Below are positions 25,849-34,651 of a DNA stretch of 64,000 nt, one piece after another. The number at the start of each line of letters is the position of its first letter. Position 1 is the stretch's first letter. Origin of the DNA: JBDRRP01 sp964446485 (GTDB lineage Bacteria; Desulfobacterota; Desulfobacteria; Desulfobacterales; JBDRRP01); assembly GCA_964446485.1 (NCBI GenBank), contig CAYUOU010000010.1:1-64000 (forward strand). The letters run 5' to 3'. The translations under genes were made by a program, and so were the position numbers. Below the pieces are notes generated by a model. That model did no database searches, was not told the DNA's origin, and worked only from the letters and a program-made list of their open reading frames with translations.

Positions 25849-27927
25849 TTACGCCGCTGCCTCCTTGTCGGGATTGTAACAGATGCGGCAGCAGGAAAGG
25901 CAACGACCGGCCTCGTAGCGGGCATCGGATTCTTTGATGACCTGGTCCACCTCGATCATGCTGTGAATGCGATCGGCGACCTCCAACTCCGGCATGGGGG
26001 TGCGCTTTTTCTGAACGACACCGTCCACCGATTCGAAGAGCGATTCGGGGATGTGCTTTTTCTGGAGCGAATTGGGCACCGGGATGATGTCCTGCTCCGT
26101 GAGATAGCGGTGGATGGAACGGGCGGCGCGGCGCCCTCCGCCGATAGCGGACACCACCAGGGAAGGACCGGTGGCGGAATCCCCGGCCGTGAATAAGTAC
26201 GGCAGGCTGCACTGCAAAGTCTCCTCGTCGTTTTCAAACGTTTGCCACCGCGTGATGGCGATGTTCTCCTTTTCGCTTTCCTTTTCCAGAAAATCCATGA
26301 TGGGCTGCTGGCTGATGGCGGAAATGACCATGTCGACATCGAGAACGGTTTCAGATCCTTTCACCGGCACCGGCCGGCGGCGGCCGCTGGCATCAGGCTC
26401 GCCGAGTTCCATTTGCAGGTATTCCAGCCCGCAGACGCGCCCCTGGTCATCGCCGATGACCCGTGTCGGTGCCGCCAGAAACTGGAATTTAATCCCTTCG
26501 TGCTCCGAGGCCACGATCTCGACTTCATTGGCCGGCATTTCCTTGCGGGTCCGGCGATAGACGATGTACACTTCTTCGCAGCCCAGCCGGAGCAGGGTGC
26601 GCACGCAATCGATGGCCGAGTTCCCACCGCCCACCACCGCGGCGCGTTTACCTACAGGGATTTTCTTTTCAGGATGGTCGGCCACCTTAGACAGGAAATT
26701 GATCCCCTGCCAGACGCCTTCCAAATCTTCCCCCTGGATGCCGAGTTTGAAATCCTTCCACGCGCCGATGCCGGCGAATATGGCTTCGTAGCCTTCGTCT
26801 CGAAGAGACTGAATCGTGAAGTCCTCCCCCAGGCGGGTGTTGTAGTGGACATCGATGCCGAGTTTCAGAATACCTTCAATTTCCCAGTCGAGCACCGCAT
26901 CGGGCAGGCGGTATTCAGGGATGCCGTACCGGGTGATGCCGCCCAGTTTTGACATGCCCTCGTAAATGGTCGGTGAATGGCCCAGACGCCGCAGGAAATA
27001 GGCGCAGCTCACGCCCGCGGGACCGCCACCGATAATGGCGACGCGCCTGCCGGTGTCCGGTGCGCACGGAATGGGCAACCGCGTGCCGGCGTTCATCTCC
27101 CAATCAGCCACAAACCGTTTGAGCTGATTGATGCTCACCGCCTCGTCTTCGATGCCGCGCCGGCAAAATTCTTCACACGGATGTGGACACACGCGGCCGC
27201 AGGACAACAGCAATGGATTTCTCTCCCGAATGGTGCTCACGGCGCCGGCATAATCCCCCTCGCGAATTTGGGCGATGTAGCGGGGGATGTCGATTTCAGC
27301 GGGGCAGGTTTGGGCGCAGGGTGCCAGGGCGTCTTCCTCCTGGTTGAAATGCAGCAGACGCTGGCTCATGGTGCGGACCGTCAATATGTGCTTGGGGCAG
27401 ACCTTTTCGCAGGCGCCGCAGCCCACGCATTTCATCTCATCAACCACCGGGAAACCGGTAGGGCCCATATGGATGGCGTCGAACTTGCAAGAGCGGATAC
27501 AGTCTCCCATGCCGAGGCACCCCACGTGGCAAACCCGTTTACCGCCGTAGAATGCGGCCAAGGCGCTACAGGAGTTAACCCCCATGTATTCGAAACGATT
27601 TTCCGCGCGATTGCCGCCGTCGCAGAAATTCTTGGACTTCAGCGGTTCGGCGGTGCCCGGGTCCATGCCCATGACTTCGGCGACGGCAATGGCTGTTTCC
27701 GGTCCAGCCACGACGCACACGCTCGGCGCGGCCTTGCCGTTAACGACGGCCACCGCAGCGGCCGAACACCCGGCAAACCCGCAGCCACCGCAGTTGGCGG
27801 CGGCGAGATACCCCTCGACTTCAGCGATGCGGGGGTCCTCCCACACGTAGAAAACCTTGGATGCCACGCTCAAGACGATGCCACAGGTAGCGCCGATGCT
27901 TAGGAGGACGATGACGGCTGATATCAC
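25849..27927 (-). CDS. rnfB: RnfB fused to a GltD-like NAD(P)H/FAD oxidoreductase
   Basis: 692 residues against about 180-290 for ordinary RnfB. Residues 1-25 form the membrane anchor; C46, C49, C54 and C71 fit the RnfB [4Fe-4S] domain; two ferredoxin clusters follow (C133/137/143/147 and C167/170/173/177). From about 200 it becomes a glutamate-synthase-small-subunit-like module: more cluster cysteines (about 204-255), FAD motif GGGPAG (300-305), NAD(P) motif GGGNSA (433-438) with YRRTRKEMPA, and a terminal CLSCCRIC. RnfB is the ferredoxin-entry subunit, so the fusion suggests direct NAD(P)H exchange. The GTG at 27927 has an AATGGAGG site. Last gene of the rnf operon. Confidence 0.92.
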   Translation of the reverse strand: MISAVIVLLSIGATCGIVLSVASKVFYVWEDPRIAEVEGYLAAANCGGCGFAGCSAAAVAVVNGKAAPSVCVVAGPETAIAVAEVMGMDPGTAEPLKSKNFCDGGNRAENRFEYMGVNSCSALAAFYGGKRVCHVGCLGMGDCIRSCKFDAIHMGPTGFPVVDEMKCVGCGACEKVCPKHILTVRTMSQRLLHFNQEEDALAPCAQTCPAEIDIPRYIAQIREGDYAGAVSTIRERNPLLLSCGRVCPHPCEEFCRRGIEDEAVSINQLKRFVADWEMNAGTRLPIPCAPDTGRRVAIIGGGPAGVSCAYFLRRLGHSPTIYEGMSKLGGITRYGIPEYRLPDAVLDWEIEGILKLGIDVHYNTRLGEDFTIQSLRDEGYEAIFAGIGAWKDFKLGIQGEDLEGVWQGINFLSKVADHPEKKIPVGKRAAVVGGGNSAIDCVRTLLRLGCEEVYIVYRRTRKEMPANEVEIVASEHEGIKFQFLAAPTRVIGDDQGRVCGLEYLQMELGEPDASGRRRPVPVKGSETVLDVDMVISAISQQPIMDFLEKESEKENIAITRWQTFENDEETLQCSLPYLFTAGDSATGPSLVVSAIGGGRRAARSIHRYLTEQDIIPVPNSLQKKHIPESLFESVDGVVQKKRTPMPELEVADRIHSMIEVDQVIKESDARYEAGRCLSCCRICYNPDKEAAA

Positions 27928-28026
27928 GGTGCAACCTCCATTGGTGAAGACACACAACAAAACAGGTTCAGGGGGCCGTGGGCGGTAAAAACGCCCCGAC
28001 GGCCGCAGTACGGATTCACCGGCCGA

Positions 28027-28602
28027 TCAGACCATGCCGCGGAAGGCGAAAAAGGTCAGAGACAGAATACCGGCGGTGACCAGCGCGATGGATGTGTCCT
28101 GAAGGGGTCTGGGCACACGCGCCAGCAGGATCCGTTCACGAACCCCGGCGAACAGGATCAGGGCCAGCCCGAAACCCGCAGCGTAGGTAAACGAGGTCAC
28201 CAGGGTTTCGATAAAGGTGTACTCCTTGTCGATGTTGATCACACACGCCCCCATGACCGCGCAGTTGGTTGTGATCAGCGGAAGAAAAATGCCCAGCCCA
28301 GCGTAGAGGGCGGGGATGCTTTTTTTCAGAAACATCTCCACGAACTGCACCAGCGAAGCGATGACCAGAATAAACGCGATGGTCCGCAGATAGACCAGGT
28401 CGAAGGGAAGCAGCAGGAAGTAATAGATGATCCAGGTGATGACACCGGCCATGACCAGCACGAACACGACGGCCATGGCCATTCCCATGGCGGTCTCCAT
28501 TTTCTTGGAGGTGCCCAGAAACGGGCAGTTCCCCAGAAACTGCGCCAGGAGAATGTTGTTGACGAAAATGCAGCTGATGGCAAGAACGATCAGGTCACCC
28601 AT
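28027..28602 (-). CDS. rnfA: Rnf electron transport complex subunit A
   Basis: 191 residues, six membrane helices, homologous to NqrE. Conserved cysteines in AQFLGNCPFLGTS and LITTNCAVMGACV form half of the membrane iron site with RnfE. The family pattern NNILLAQFLGNCP is at the N-terminus. It lies 10 bases after rnfE and about 100 before rnfB. Confidence 0.94.
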   Translation of the reverse strand: MGDLIVLAISCIFVNNILLAQFLGNCPFLGTSKKMETAMGMAMAVVFVLVMAGVITWIIYYFLLLPFDLVYLRTIAFILVIASLVQFVEMFLKKSIPALYAGLGIFLPLITTNCAVMGACVINIDKEYTFIETLVTSFTYAAGFGLALILFAGVRERILLARVPRPLQDTSIALVTAGILSLTFFAFRGMV

Positions 28603-28612
28603 CGGTTATCTC

Positions 28613-29227
28613 CTATTTGCTGCTAACAAGGTTCATGCCGCAGAGCATCAGGCCAAGAAAAATGAACGCGCCGGGGGCCTGCACCGCGAATTGAAACGGT
28701 TGGAATCCGGGGAAAGCACTCGCGATGTTGAAAAGCGGATCGCCCCACAGCGTCAGCGTGCCCTTGCCGACAATTTCGCGCAGACCGCCGAGGGTGCCGA
28801 GCGCCAGAGTAAAACCGATACCAATGCCCAAACCGTCCGCCGCCGAGAAGATGATGTTGTTCTTGAATGCAAATGCTTCCGCACGACCCAGAACGATACA
28901 GTTGACGACGATCAACGGAATGAACACGCCAAGGGCCTGAAACAGGCCGTAGGCAAACGCCTGCATGAGCAACTCCACCACGATGACGAAGGTGGCGATG
29001 ATGATGATGAAGCAGGCGATGCGCACCTTTTGGGGGATGATTTTACGCAGCAGTGATATCAGTACGTTGGAGCAGAGCAGAACGAATGTCGTGGCGAGCC
29101 CCATGCCGAGGCCGTTTTTCATGCTGGTGGTGACGCCCAGTGCGGGGCAGAGTCCCAGTACCAGTCGAAACGGCGGGATTTCCTGCCACAGGCCTTTAAC
29201 GAATTCTTGGGTCAGCGATTTGGCCAT
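28613..29227 (-). CDS. rnfE: Rnf electron transport complex subunit E
   Basis: 204 residues, multi-spanning, homologous to NqrD. Cysteines in LGLCPALGVTTS and VVNCIVLGRAEAFA match the membrane iron site. It pairs with RnfA. Starts with MAKSLTQEFVKGLW and follows rnfG by about 16 bases. Confidence 0.94.
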   Translation of the reverse strand: MAKSLTQEFVKGLWQEIPPFRLVLGLCPALGVTTSMKNGLGMGLATTFVLLCSNVLISLLRKIIPQKVRIACFIIIIATFVIVVELLMQAFAYGLFQALGVFIPLIVVNCIVLGRAEAFAFKNNIIFSAADGLGIGIGFTLALGTLGGLREIVGKGTLTLWGDPLFNIASAFPGFQPFQFAVQAPGAFIFLGLMLCGMNLVSSK

Positions 29228-29243
29228 CGGTAAAAACTCCCTA

Positions 29244-29834
29244 TTATTTGACTTGCTTGAGTTTAGCGATCAAATCCGGCTTGATGTTCTCGTACAGCTT
29301 GACGGCATCGTTGGCAGCATTGCAGACCGCTCGCGAAGTGATGGTGGCACCGCTGAGCGCGTTGATGTCGCCTCCGTCACTCGTCACGGCGAAGGATTTG
29401 TCCAGCGCCTTGCCGCGGAATTGCTTAGCCCATTTGGGGTCATCCTTGGCATTGGCGCCCAGACCCGGGGTCTCCTTGTGGGTGGTGACCCCGAGGCCGA
29501 CCATTTTATCTGTCTCCACATCGATGCCGATCATCACGCCGATCTTGTCACCGTAACCGCTGCCGCTGACTTCGAACGCAACCGCTTTCGGCTTGCCGTC
29601 GAAGACGCCCGCAAAGAACGTCTCCTCTTTGTCCCCGACCGACATTTTGAAGCGGTCGGCGACCGGATCATTGCTAGCGCCATCGAGGATTTCCAACACC
29701 GCAGGCCCTTTGACGAGACTCAGTTCCTGATTCTCGATCCGCTCCTTGGTGCCGTCCTTCAAGGCAGCCAGGACCCCGCCGGAAAACGCACTCAACAGGG
29801 TCAACACCATTACCATTTTGATCATTTCACCCAT
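29244..29834 (-). CDS. rnfG: Rnf electron transport complex subunit G
   Basis: 196 residues. One N-terminal helix and an FMN-binding domain. SGAT at 161-164 (NALSGATITSRAV) makes Thr164 the expected covalent FMN site, and KETPGLGANAK at about 120-130 is the family motif. Homologous to NqrC. The start abuts the stop of rnfD. Confidence 0.93.
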   Translation of the reverse strand: MGEMIKMVMVLTLLSAFSGGVLAALKDGTKERIENQELSLVKGPAVLEILDGASNDPVADRFKMSVGDKEETFFAGVFDGKPKAVAFEVSGSGYGDKIGVMIGIDVETDKMVGLGVTTHKETPGLGANAKDDPKWAKQFRGKALDKSFAVTSDGGDINALSGATITSRAVCNAANDAVKLYENIKPDLIAKLKQVK

Positions 29835-29835
29835 G

Positions 29836-30798
29836 TCACATCACCTTTCCCAGCGCTTTGGGGCGAATCTTGTCAAAAAGTGGATTCACCAGATTGGCGA
29901 GCAGTACGGAAAAGATGGCGCCGTCGATGAAAGCGCCGATGTTGCGAATCAGAATCGTCATGACGCCGCCGAGCAATCCGTAGAGGATCATGGGCAGGGG
30001 GTTCACCGGCGAGGAAGAATCTTCCGTCATGAGAAAAAAGGCGGCGACCAGGGTGTAGCCGGTAAAGATGTGAAACATCGGTCCGGCGTAGGCGGCGGGA
30101 TTGACGATGTTAAACAGCAGGGCGGTGATAAAAACGCCGGCCAGGTAGGCGGCGGCGATTTCCACCCGGATGAACCCCCGGGCGATGAGGTAGAGGCCGC
30201 CGATGATGAGGCCGATGCCGAAGGTGGCGCCGATGCCCCCGGCTTGCTGACCGAATATAAGCCCGCGGATGCTATACTGGTCGATGGCTTCAACACCGAA
30301 ATATTTCAATGTCGCCAGGGGGTAGGCCGCGGCGAAGCTGAAATCGTAATGGCGCAAGGCCGTGTCAAAGTCGAAGAAGTTCGGCCAGCTGACTATCATG
30401 ATGGCCAAGGACAATGCCACCGGGTTGAATGGGTTGCTGCCGATGCCGCCGAAAATCTGTTTGGCGATGACGATGGCGATGAACGTACCGGTGACTACCA
30501 CCCACCAGGGAAGGGTTGCCGGCATGACCATGGCCAGTACAAGACCGACCAGCGCCGCACTGCCGTCACCGGCGGTATCCGGGCGTTTCATGGCGCGGTT
30601 CATCAGCGCTTCCCACCCGATGGCAGTAGAAACGCTCAGACAGACCACGGCGATGGCCGGGATGCCATACTGCAGAATGCCGAAGACCACCGCCGGCAGC
30701 GCTGCCAGCATGATCGTATAGCTTCGCTCCCTGACATTGCTGCCGCAATGCCAAAACGGGGCGTGCGAGACAACGAACTTCTTCTGCGGGCTAAACAT
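29836..30798 (-). CDS. rnfD: Rnf electron transport complex subunit D, lacking the usual FMN threonine
   Basis: 320 residues, multi-spanning, homologous to NqrB. The start at 30798 (MFSPQKKFVVSHAPFWH) lies inside the end of rnfC and matches the family; the longer upstream frame is inside rnfC. Conserved GGIGSNPFNPVALSLA is at 118-133. Where other RnfD proteins have (S/T)GAT before PL, this one reads SFAAAYPLATL, with tyrosine at 159 in place of the flavin-bearing threonine. The DNA reads clearly in frame there, so this is a real substitution in this sequence rather than a frameshift. FMN may be absent or held non-covalently. Confidence 0.92.
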   Translation of the reverse strand: MFSPQKKFVVSHAPFWHCGSNVRERSYTIMLAALPAVVFGILQYGIPAIAVVCLSVSTAIGWEALMNRAMKRPDTAGDGSAALVGLVLAMVMPATLPWWVVVTGTFIAIVIAKQIFGGIGSNPFNPVALSLAIMIVSWPNFFDFDTALRHYDFSFAAAYPLATLKYFGVEAIDQYSIRGLIFGQQAGGIGATFGIGLIIGGLYLIARGFIRVEIAAAYLAGVFITALLFNIVNPAAYAGPMFHIFTGYTLVAAFFLMTEDSSSPVNPLPMILYGLLGGVMTILIRNIGAFIDGAIFSVLLANLVNPLFDKIRPKALGKVM

Positions 30799-32071
30799 TG
30801 GCTTCCTCCATCTGCTGGATGCGTGCAATTTCGTGTTTCGCCAGACGGATGTATTGAAAGATGGGAATCTGGGCGACGCAATGATAGCTGCACAGCCCAC
30901 ACTCCACACAGGACAGCAGGTCATATTCGTCCACGGCTTCCTGATACTGACCGGCCTCCAGGAAGCGCACCAGCATGGGGACTTGAATGCGCGCCGGGCA
31001 AGGGCCGATGCAGTCGCCGCAGTTGATGCAGGGGTAGTTTGAAATGAGCGGCAAATTCGCCCGGTCCTGCACCATCAGTGCATCGGTGTCCGCCATCACA
31101 GGCGCGGCCAGGGACCAGGCCGCGCTGCCGCGCATGGGGCCGCCGACAACGATACGGTCGCGGTCGCCGACCTCGATGCCGGCGGCGGCCAGCACATCGC
31201 CGATGGGCGTGCCGATGACGGCCTCTACCAGGCGGACATCTCCGGACTTGTCGATGAGGGAGAAGGTCTTTCGGGTCGGGATCCGTTTCTCCAGGAAAGC
31301 CTGCCCGATGGCGGCAACCGCTTCGATGCTGACGATGCAGATGCCCATTGCTTCGCAGGAGGTGCCGGCGGGGATTTCGACGCCCAGCGCGGCAGGGACC
31401 ATTAACTCCGGCAACCCGGCCGGATAGACATTATCGACGGATACCCCTCGGACGCCCATACCGGCCATGGACTGCAGGGTGTCGCGTGCCACCACCAGCA
31501 CGATGTCTTCAATGCCGGTGGCGGTTCTGAGAACACCCACGCCCTTTTCAATGGCTTCAGCCCTCTCCTGGACGATGTATTGCCGGGTAGCGGTCATAAC
31601 GTCCTGGTCCACCCCGGATATGACAATGGTGGTGATGGGGTGCTCTGCGCCGGCGAACAGCGACAGCGGCAGTTTGCCGGGAATGTTCTGGAGAAATTCG
31701 GTCACGGTGTCTGTGGTCGCCGCTTCGGCGGCCTCGGCAAATTGACCATCCAAATCGGCGACCGTATCCGTCTCGATGTCGACCTGCAGGTACCGACGTC
31801 CGAAATCCCCGGAAACGGTCGTCACGGCGTTGATGGTGCCGCCGGCTGGGGCAATGGCATACGCCGAGGGCGCTTCGGCAAGCTGCAGACGCTGCCCAGA
31901 CGCCACGACATCGCCTTTTTGCGGAAGGGGTGTGGCGTCCTCGCCGGACACTTCGCAATACAGGGAAAGGTGTCGCGGCATGTCGATGGTGAGCAGTGGT
32001 CCGGTGGTTTGGGTCGGGCGCAGCAGGGGAAATTGTGATTTAGTGAATCCAAAAAAGGCTTTCTTCGTCAT
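30791..32071 (-). CDS. rnfC: Rnf electron transport complex subunit C
   Basis: 426 residues, peripheral subunit that in Rnf binds NAD(H) and FMN and carries two [4Fe-4S] clusters. The clusters are CINCGDCIGPCP and CVECGLCSYHC, 40 residues apart. The upstream domain has GGPMRGSAA and DRIVVGG, typical of RnfC. It overlaps rnfD by eight bases. It is the paralogue of NqrA in the nqr operon, and the two keep the same C-terminal cluster layout in this genome. Confidence 0.93.
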   Translation of the reverse strand: MTKKAFFGFTKSQFPLLRPTQTTGPLLTIDMPRHLSLYCEVSGEDATPLPQKGDVVASGQRLQLAEAPSAYAIAPAGGTINAVTTVSGDFGRRYLQVDIETDTVADLDGQFAEAAEAATTDTVTEFLQNIPGKLPLSLFAGAEHPITTIVISGVDQDVMTATRQYIVQERAEAIEKGVGVLRTATGIEDIVLVVARDTLQSMAGMGVRGVSVDNVYPAGLPELMVPAALGVEIPAGTSCEAMGICIVSIEAVAAIGQAFLEKRIPTRKTFSLIDKSGDVRLVEAVIGTPIGDVLAAAGIEVGDRDRIVVGGPMRGSAAWSLAAPVMADTDALMVQDRANLPLISNYPCINCGDCIGPCPARIQVPMLVRFLEAGQYQEAVDEYDLLSCVECGLCSYHCVAQIPIFQYIRLAKHEIARIQQMEEANV

Positions 32072-32137
32072 GGCATGACCTTTACGGAGTTGCGGCGTTT
32101 CACCGGTTCGGTGTTGTCTCAGACAGTGTCGTTCAGG

Positions 32138-32581
32138 CTAGAGAACATGGCATTCGGAACACGCTTCCGGGCCGGCGCCGAACTCCTTGTGGCAATTGAT
32201 GCACTGGTTGTGAAGCGCGTCGGCCCTGACCAACATATCCTCAAGATCGTAGTCGCTACTGTCGTGGCACTCGTTACAGGTCTCGGCAACCGACTGCATG
32301 TTATCCGGTTTGGCGTGGCATGAGCCGCAATTGGTAAACTGAAGGGCCGACGCTTCATCATCCATCGGGTGATGATGACAGTCGACGCAGGCGAGGCCGT
32401 ACCCTTTGTCGGCCAGGTGGGTTTTGTGGGTGAAATGAACCTTTCCGGCGTTGGTGCTGTAGGCGATTCGCACCGGTGGATCGGGCTGTGTGACCGGAAA
32501 GGCGGCATAACTCAAGACTCCGATGACAAATAGCACGATGGCCAGCCGGTAAGCGATCTGGAGATGCGCGTTCGACGTCAT
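32138..32581 (-). CDS. Membrane-anchored five-haem c-type cytochrome of the rnf operon
   Basis: 147 residues from the ATG at 32581. An N-terminal helix (about 8-28) is followed by a periplasmic domain with five CXXCH motifs at residues 65, 85, 102, 127 and 141 (CVDCH, CGSCH, CNECH, CINCH, CSECH). Additional His residues (49, 52, 55, 71, 124) could serve as distal ligands. It resembles class III cytochromes but these usually carry four haems. Multihaem cytochromes begin several rnf operons, where they link Rnf to periplasmic electron carriers; here rnfC follows after 66 bases. TTG at 32608 is an alternative start. Confidence 0.88.
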   Translation of the reverse strand: MTSNAHLQIAYRLAIVLFVIGVLSYAAFPVTQPDPPVRIAYSTNAGKVHFTHKTHLADKGYGLACVDCHHHPMDDEASALQFTNCGSCHAKPDNMQSVAETCNECHDSSDYDLEDMLVRADALHNQCINCHKEFGAGPEACSECHVL

Positions 32582-32854
32582 GGGTACGGCGATCCTTTCA
32601 ATGTTCAACGGGTGTGGGGGGAGAGTGAAAACATGGCACGCCTATCATATCAGGCTGGACCTTGCAAGTCGTTTTTTCCTGGAAGAAATCGTCTATATTA
32701 TTAAAATAATAGCTATTATCGAGAATCTCCGGAAGTCGTGTGACCGTTGCACCATCCCAGTGTGACCGGTGTTCAGGATGATCCGACGTGTCGATGGCCA
32801 GGGGGTGCGCCGGCGGCAGCGGCGCCATCGTGACGCGGGGGCGAGGGCGCCATA
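32582..32854. other. Intergenic region upstream of the rnf operon
   Basis: About 270 bases between the cytochrome gene and the radical-SAM gene, both on the minus strand. AT-rich near 32690-32730 with one perfect palindrome (listed separately). It should hold the rnf promoter, but I cannot assign -35/-10 elements confidently. No gene seen. Confidence 0.5.
32706..32719. promoter_or_regulatory. Perfect AT-rich palindrome, possible operator for rnf
   Basis: ATAATAGCTATTAT, a 14-base perfect palindrome about 125 bases upstream of the first rnf-operon gene in an otherwise GC-rich neighbourhood. No T run follows, so a terminator is unlikely. The binding protein is unknown. Confidence 0.35.
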
Positions 32855-34579
32855 TCAGGGATCCAATGGCGCTTGGAGAGGGCAGACCCCGCACCGGGTA
32901 CAGTTGTCGCCCGGGCAGGGAGGGCTGGGCGTGGATGCCAGTGCCCGGGCGTATTCGCGTCGGAGAAACCCCACATCCAGCCTGTGGTCGATGAACTGCC
33001 AGGGAAGTATTTCTTCGAGGGCCCGCTCCCGGTGGGCATAGAAGCCCGGATTCAATGCTTCTGCGGCAAAAGCACCGTGCCATGGTTTCCCGCCGCGAAA
33101 GTGTTTGAGCACACCGGACAGCCGGCGATCTCCCCGTGACAAAACGGCCTGAAGGATCGAGTCTTTCAGGCTTTCCACTTTTACCCGCGTGTTGGGTACA
33201 GGCTGAAACGCTTTTCGAAGGATTTTGATTTTCTGAGTCAGCAGCCCTTTTTCTTCCATGGGAGCCCACTGAAACGGCGTTACCGGTTTGGGCACAAAGC
33301 TGTTGATGCTGATCTGGATGGTGCCGATCCGGCCCTGCCGCCGGCTGGCCGCCAGCCACCGCTCGCGGATGGCCGAGCACAGGTCGATGATGGCGACAAT
33401 ATCCCCACCGGTTTCGGTGGGAAGTCCAATCATGAAATACAGCCTGAGGTTGGGGATGCCGCCGGCGACGAGATTCTCCGCTGCAGATAGGATCTGTGAT
33501 TCCGTAATCCCTTTGTTGATGACCCGGCGCATGCGTTCACTGCCGGCATCCGGTGCGATGGTAGCGGTTTTTACGCGGTTCTTTCTCAATGTTTCAATGA
33601 GCGTCGGACTCAGGGCATCGGCCCGCAGAGAGCTGAAGGAAAATCGCAACGCTGACAGGGATGGGATCCGGCACAAGTTTTCTATACCCGGCAGGTCAGA
33701 TACGGCGGCGCCCACCAACCCGATGCGCCGGGTCCACTGCGCGCCGGTTCGAATGGTTTCCACCAGCGATGCGGTATCCCTGAAACGGGGCGGGCGGTAG
33801 AGAAACCCGGCAGCGCAAAACCGGCACCCATGCGGACAGCCCCGGCCGATTTCCACAAGAATAGTGTCATCAAAGGAGGTCTGGCCGGTGAGCACCGCGG
33901 TTCGGGTGGGGTGGCGATTGAGGTCGGTCACTTGGGGGGGGCGTATCCGTTCCGGGACGTCGGCGGTGGGGGCGAACCGCTGAATGCGCCCGTCGGGGTG
34001 GTAGTTCACCTCGTAGAAGGCCGGCACATAGGCGCCTGCGACGGTTGTCGCGATACGCAGCAGCAGATCGGTGCGTGGCGCATCCGGGCGCCACGCGGTG
34101 ACGAAGTCGCCGATAAAGACTTCGGCTTCACCGAGTAAAAAAACGTCTATAAACGGTGCAATGGGCTCAGGGTTCAGCCAGCAGGCGACGCCCCCGGCGA
34201 CGACGAGGGGGTGGGGGGACCCTCGATCCGTCGCCGCCAGGGGCAGGCCTGCACGTTCCAGGATGTGAAGCACCCCCGGAAAATCATTTTCAAATGACAC
34301 GCCGAAGGCAATGATATGGAACCGTTCCAAGGGCTGGTTCGATTCGACGCTTCGTGGAATGTCGTGAGGTTGGGTGGGGAGAAATACACGCTCACACAGC
34401 ACTCCTTCCAAATCATTGAACAGGCGATACACCGTCTGAAATCCCAGGTTGGACATGCCGACGCGATAGGTGTTGGGATATACCAGCGCAATGCGACAGC
34501 GTTGTGTCCAGGGCTTTCGTATGGCCCCGCGTTCCACAGGCGGTCGTGACCGCGGTTTTTGAGGAGAACGCCTGGCCAT
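32855..34579 (-). CDS. Radical SAM protein with N-terminal B12-binding-like domain (TIGR03960-like)
   Basis: 574 residues. An N-terminal cobalamin-binding-like region (ALVYPNTYRVGMSNLGFQTVY, then AFGVSFENDFPGVLHIL and VAGGVACWLNPEPI) leads to a radical SAM domain with the cluster motif CPHGCRFC. The region TIAPDAGSERMRRVINKGI and MIGLPTET are typical of this TIGR03960-like group. A terminal CTRCGVC may bind another metal centre. The substrate is not known. It starts 72 bases after ftsZ ends and could be cotranscribed with the dcw cluster. Confidence 0.85.
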   Translation of the reverse strand: MARRSPQKPRSRPPVERGAIRKPWTQRCRIALVYPNTYRVGMSNLGFQTVYRLFNDLEGVLCERVFLPTQPHDIPRSVESNQPLERFHIIAFGVSFENDFPGVLHILERAGLPLAATDRGSPHPLVVAGGVACWLNPEPIAPFIDVFLLGEAEVFIGDFVTAWRPDAPRTDLLLRIATTVAGAYVPAFYEVNYHPDGRIQRFAPTADVPERIRPPQVTDLNRHPTRTAVLTGQTSFDDTILVEIGRGCPHGCRFCAAGFLYRPPRFRDTASLVETIRTGAQWTRRIGLVGAAVSDLPGIENLCRIPSLSALRFSFSSLRADALSPTLIETLRKNRVKTATIAPDAGSERMRRVINKGITESQILSAAENLVAGGIPNLRLYFMIGLPTETGGDIVAIIDLCSAIRERWLAASRRQGRIGTIQISINSFVPKPVTPFQWAPMEEKGLLTQKIKILRKAFQPVPNTRVKVESLKDSILQAVLSRGDRRLSGVLKHFRGGKPWHGAFAAEALNPGFYAHRERALEEILPWQFIDHRLDVGFLRREYARALASTPSPPCPGDNCTRCGVCPLQAPLDP

Positions 34580-34651
34580 GACGACATTCCAAGAGGGTTC
34601 TGTCTCGAAGGCCGCCGGGGTGCATCGTCCACCCAAACGACCGGTGAGCCA

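Noticed and set aside
28965..31026. Two plus-strand frames over 300 codons opposite the rnf genes
   Set aside because: They run antisense to rnfE, rnfG, rnfD and rnfC, and contain no recognisable domain.
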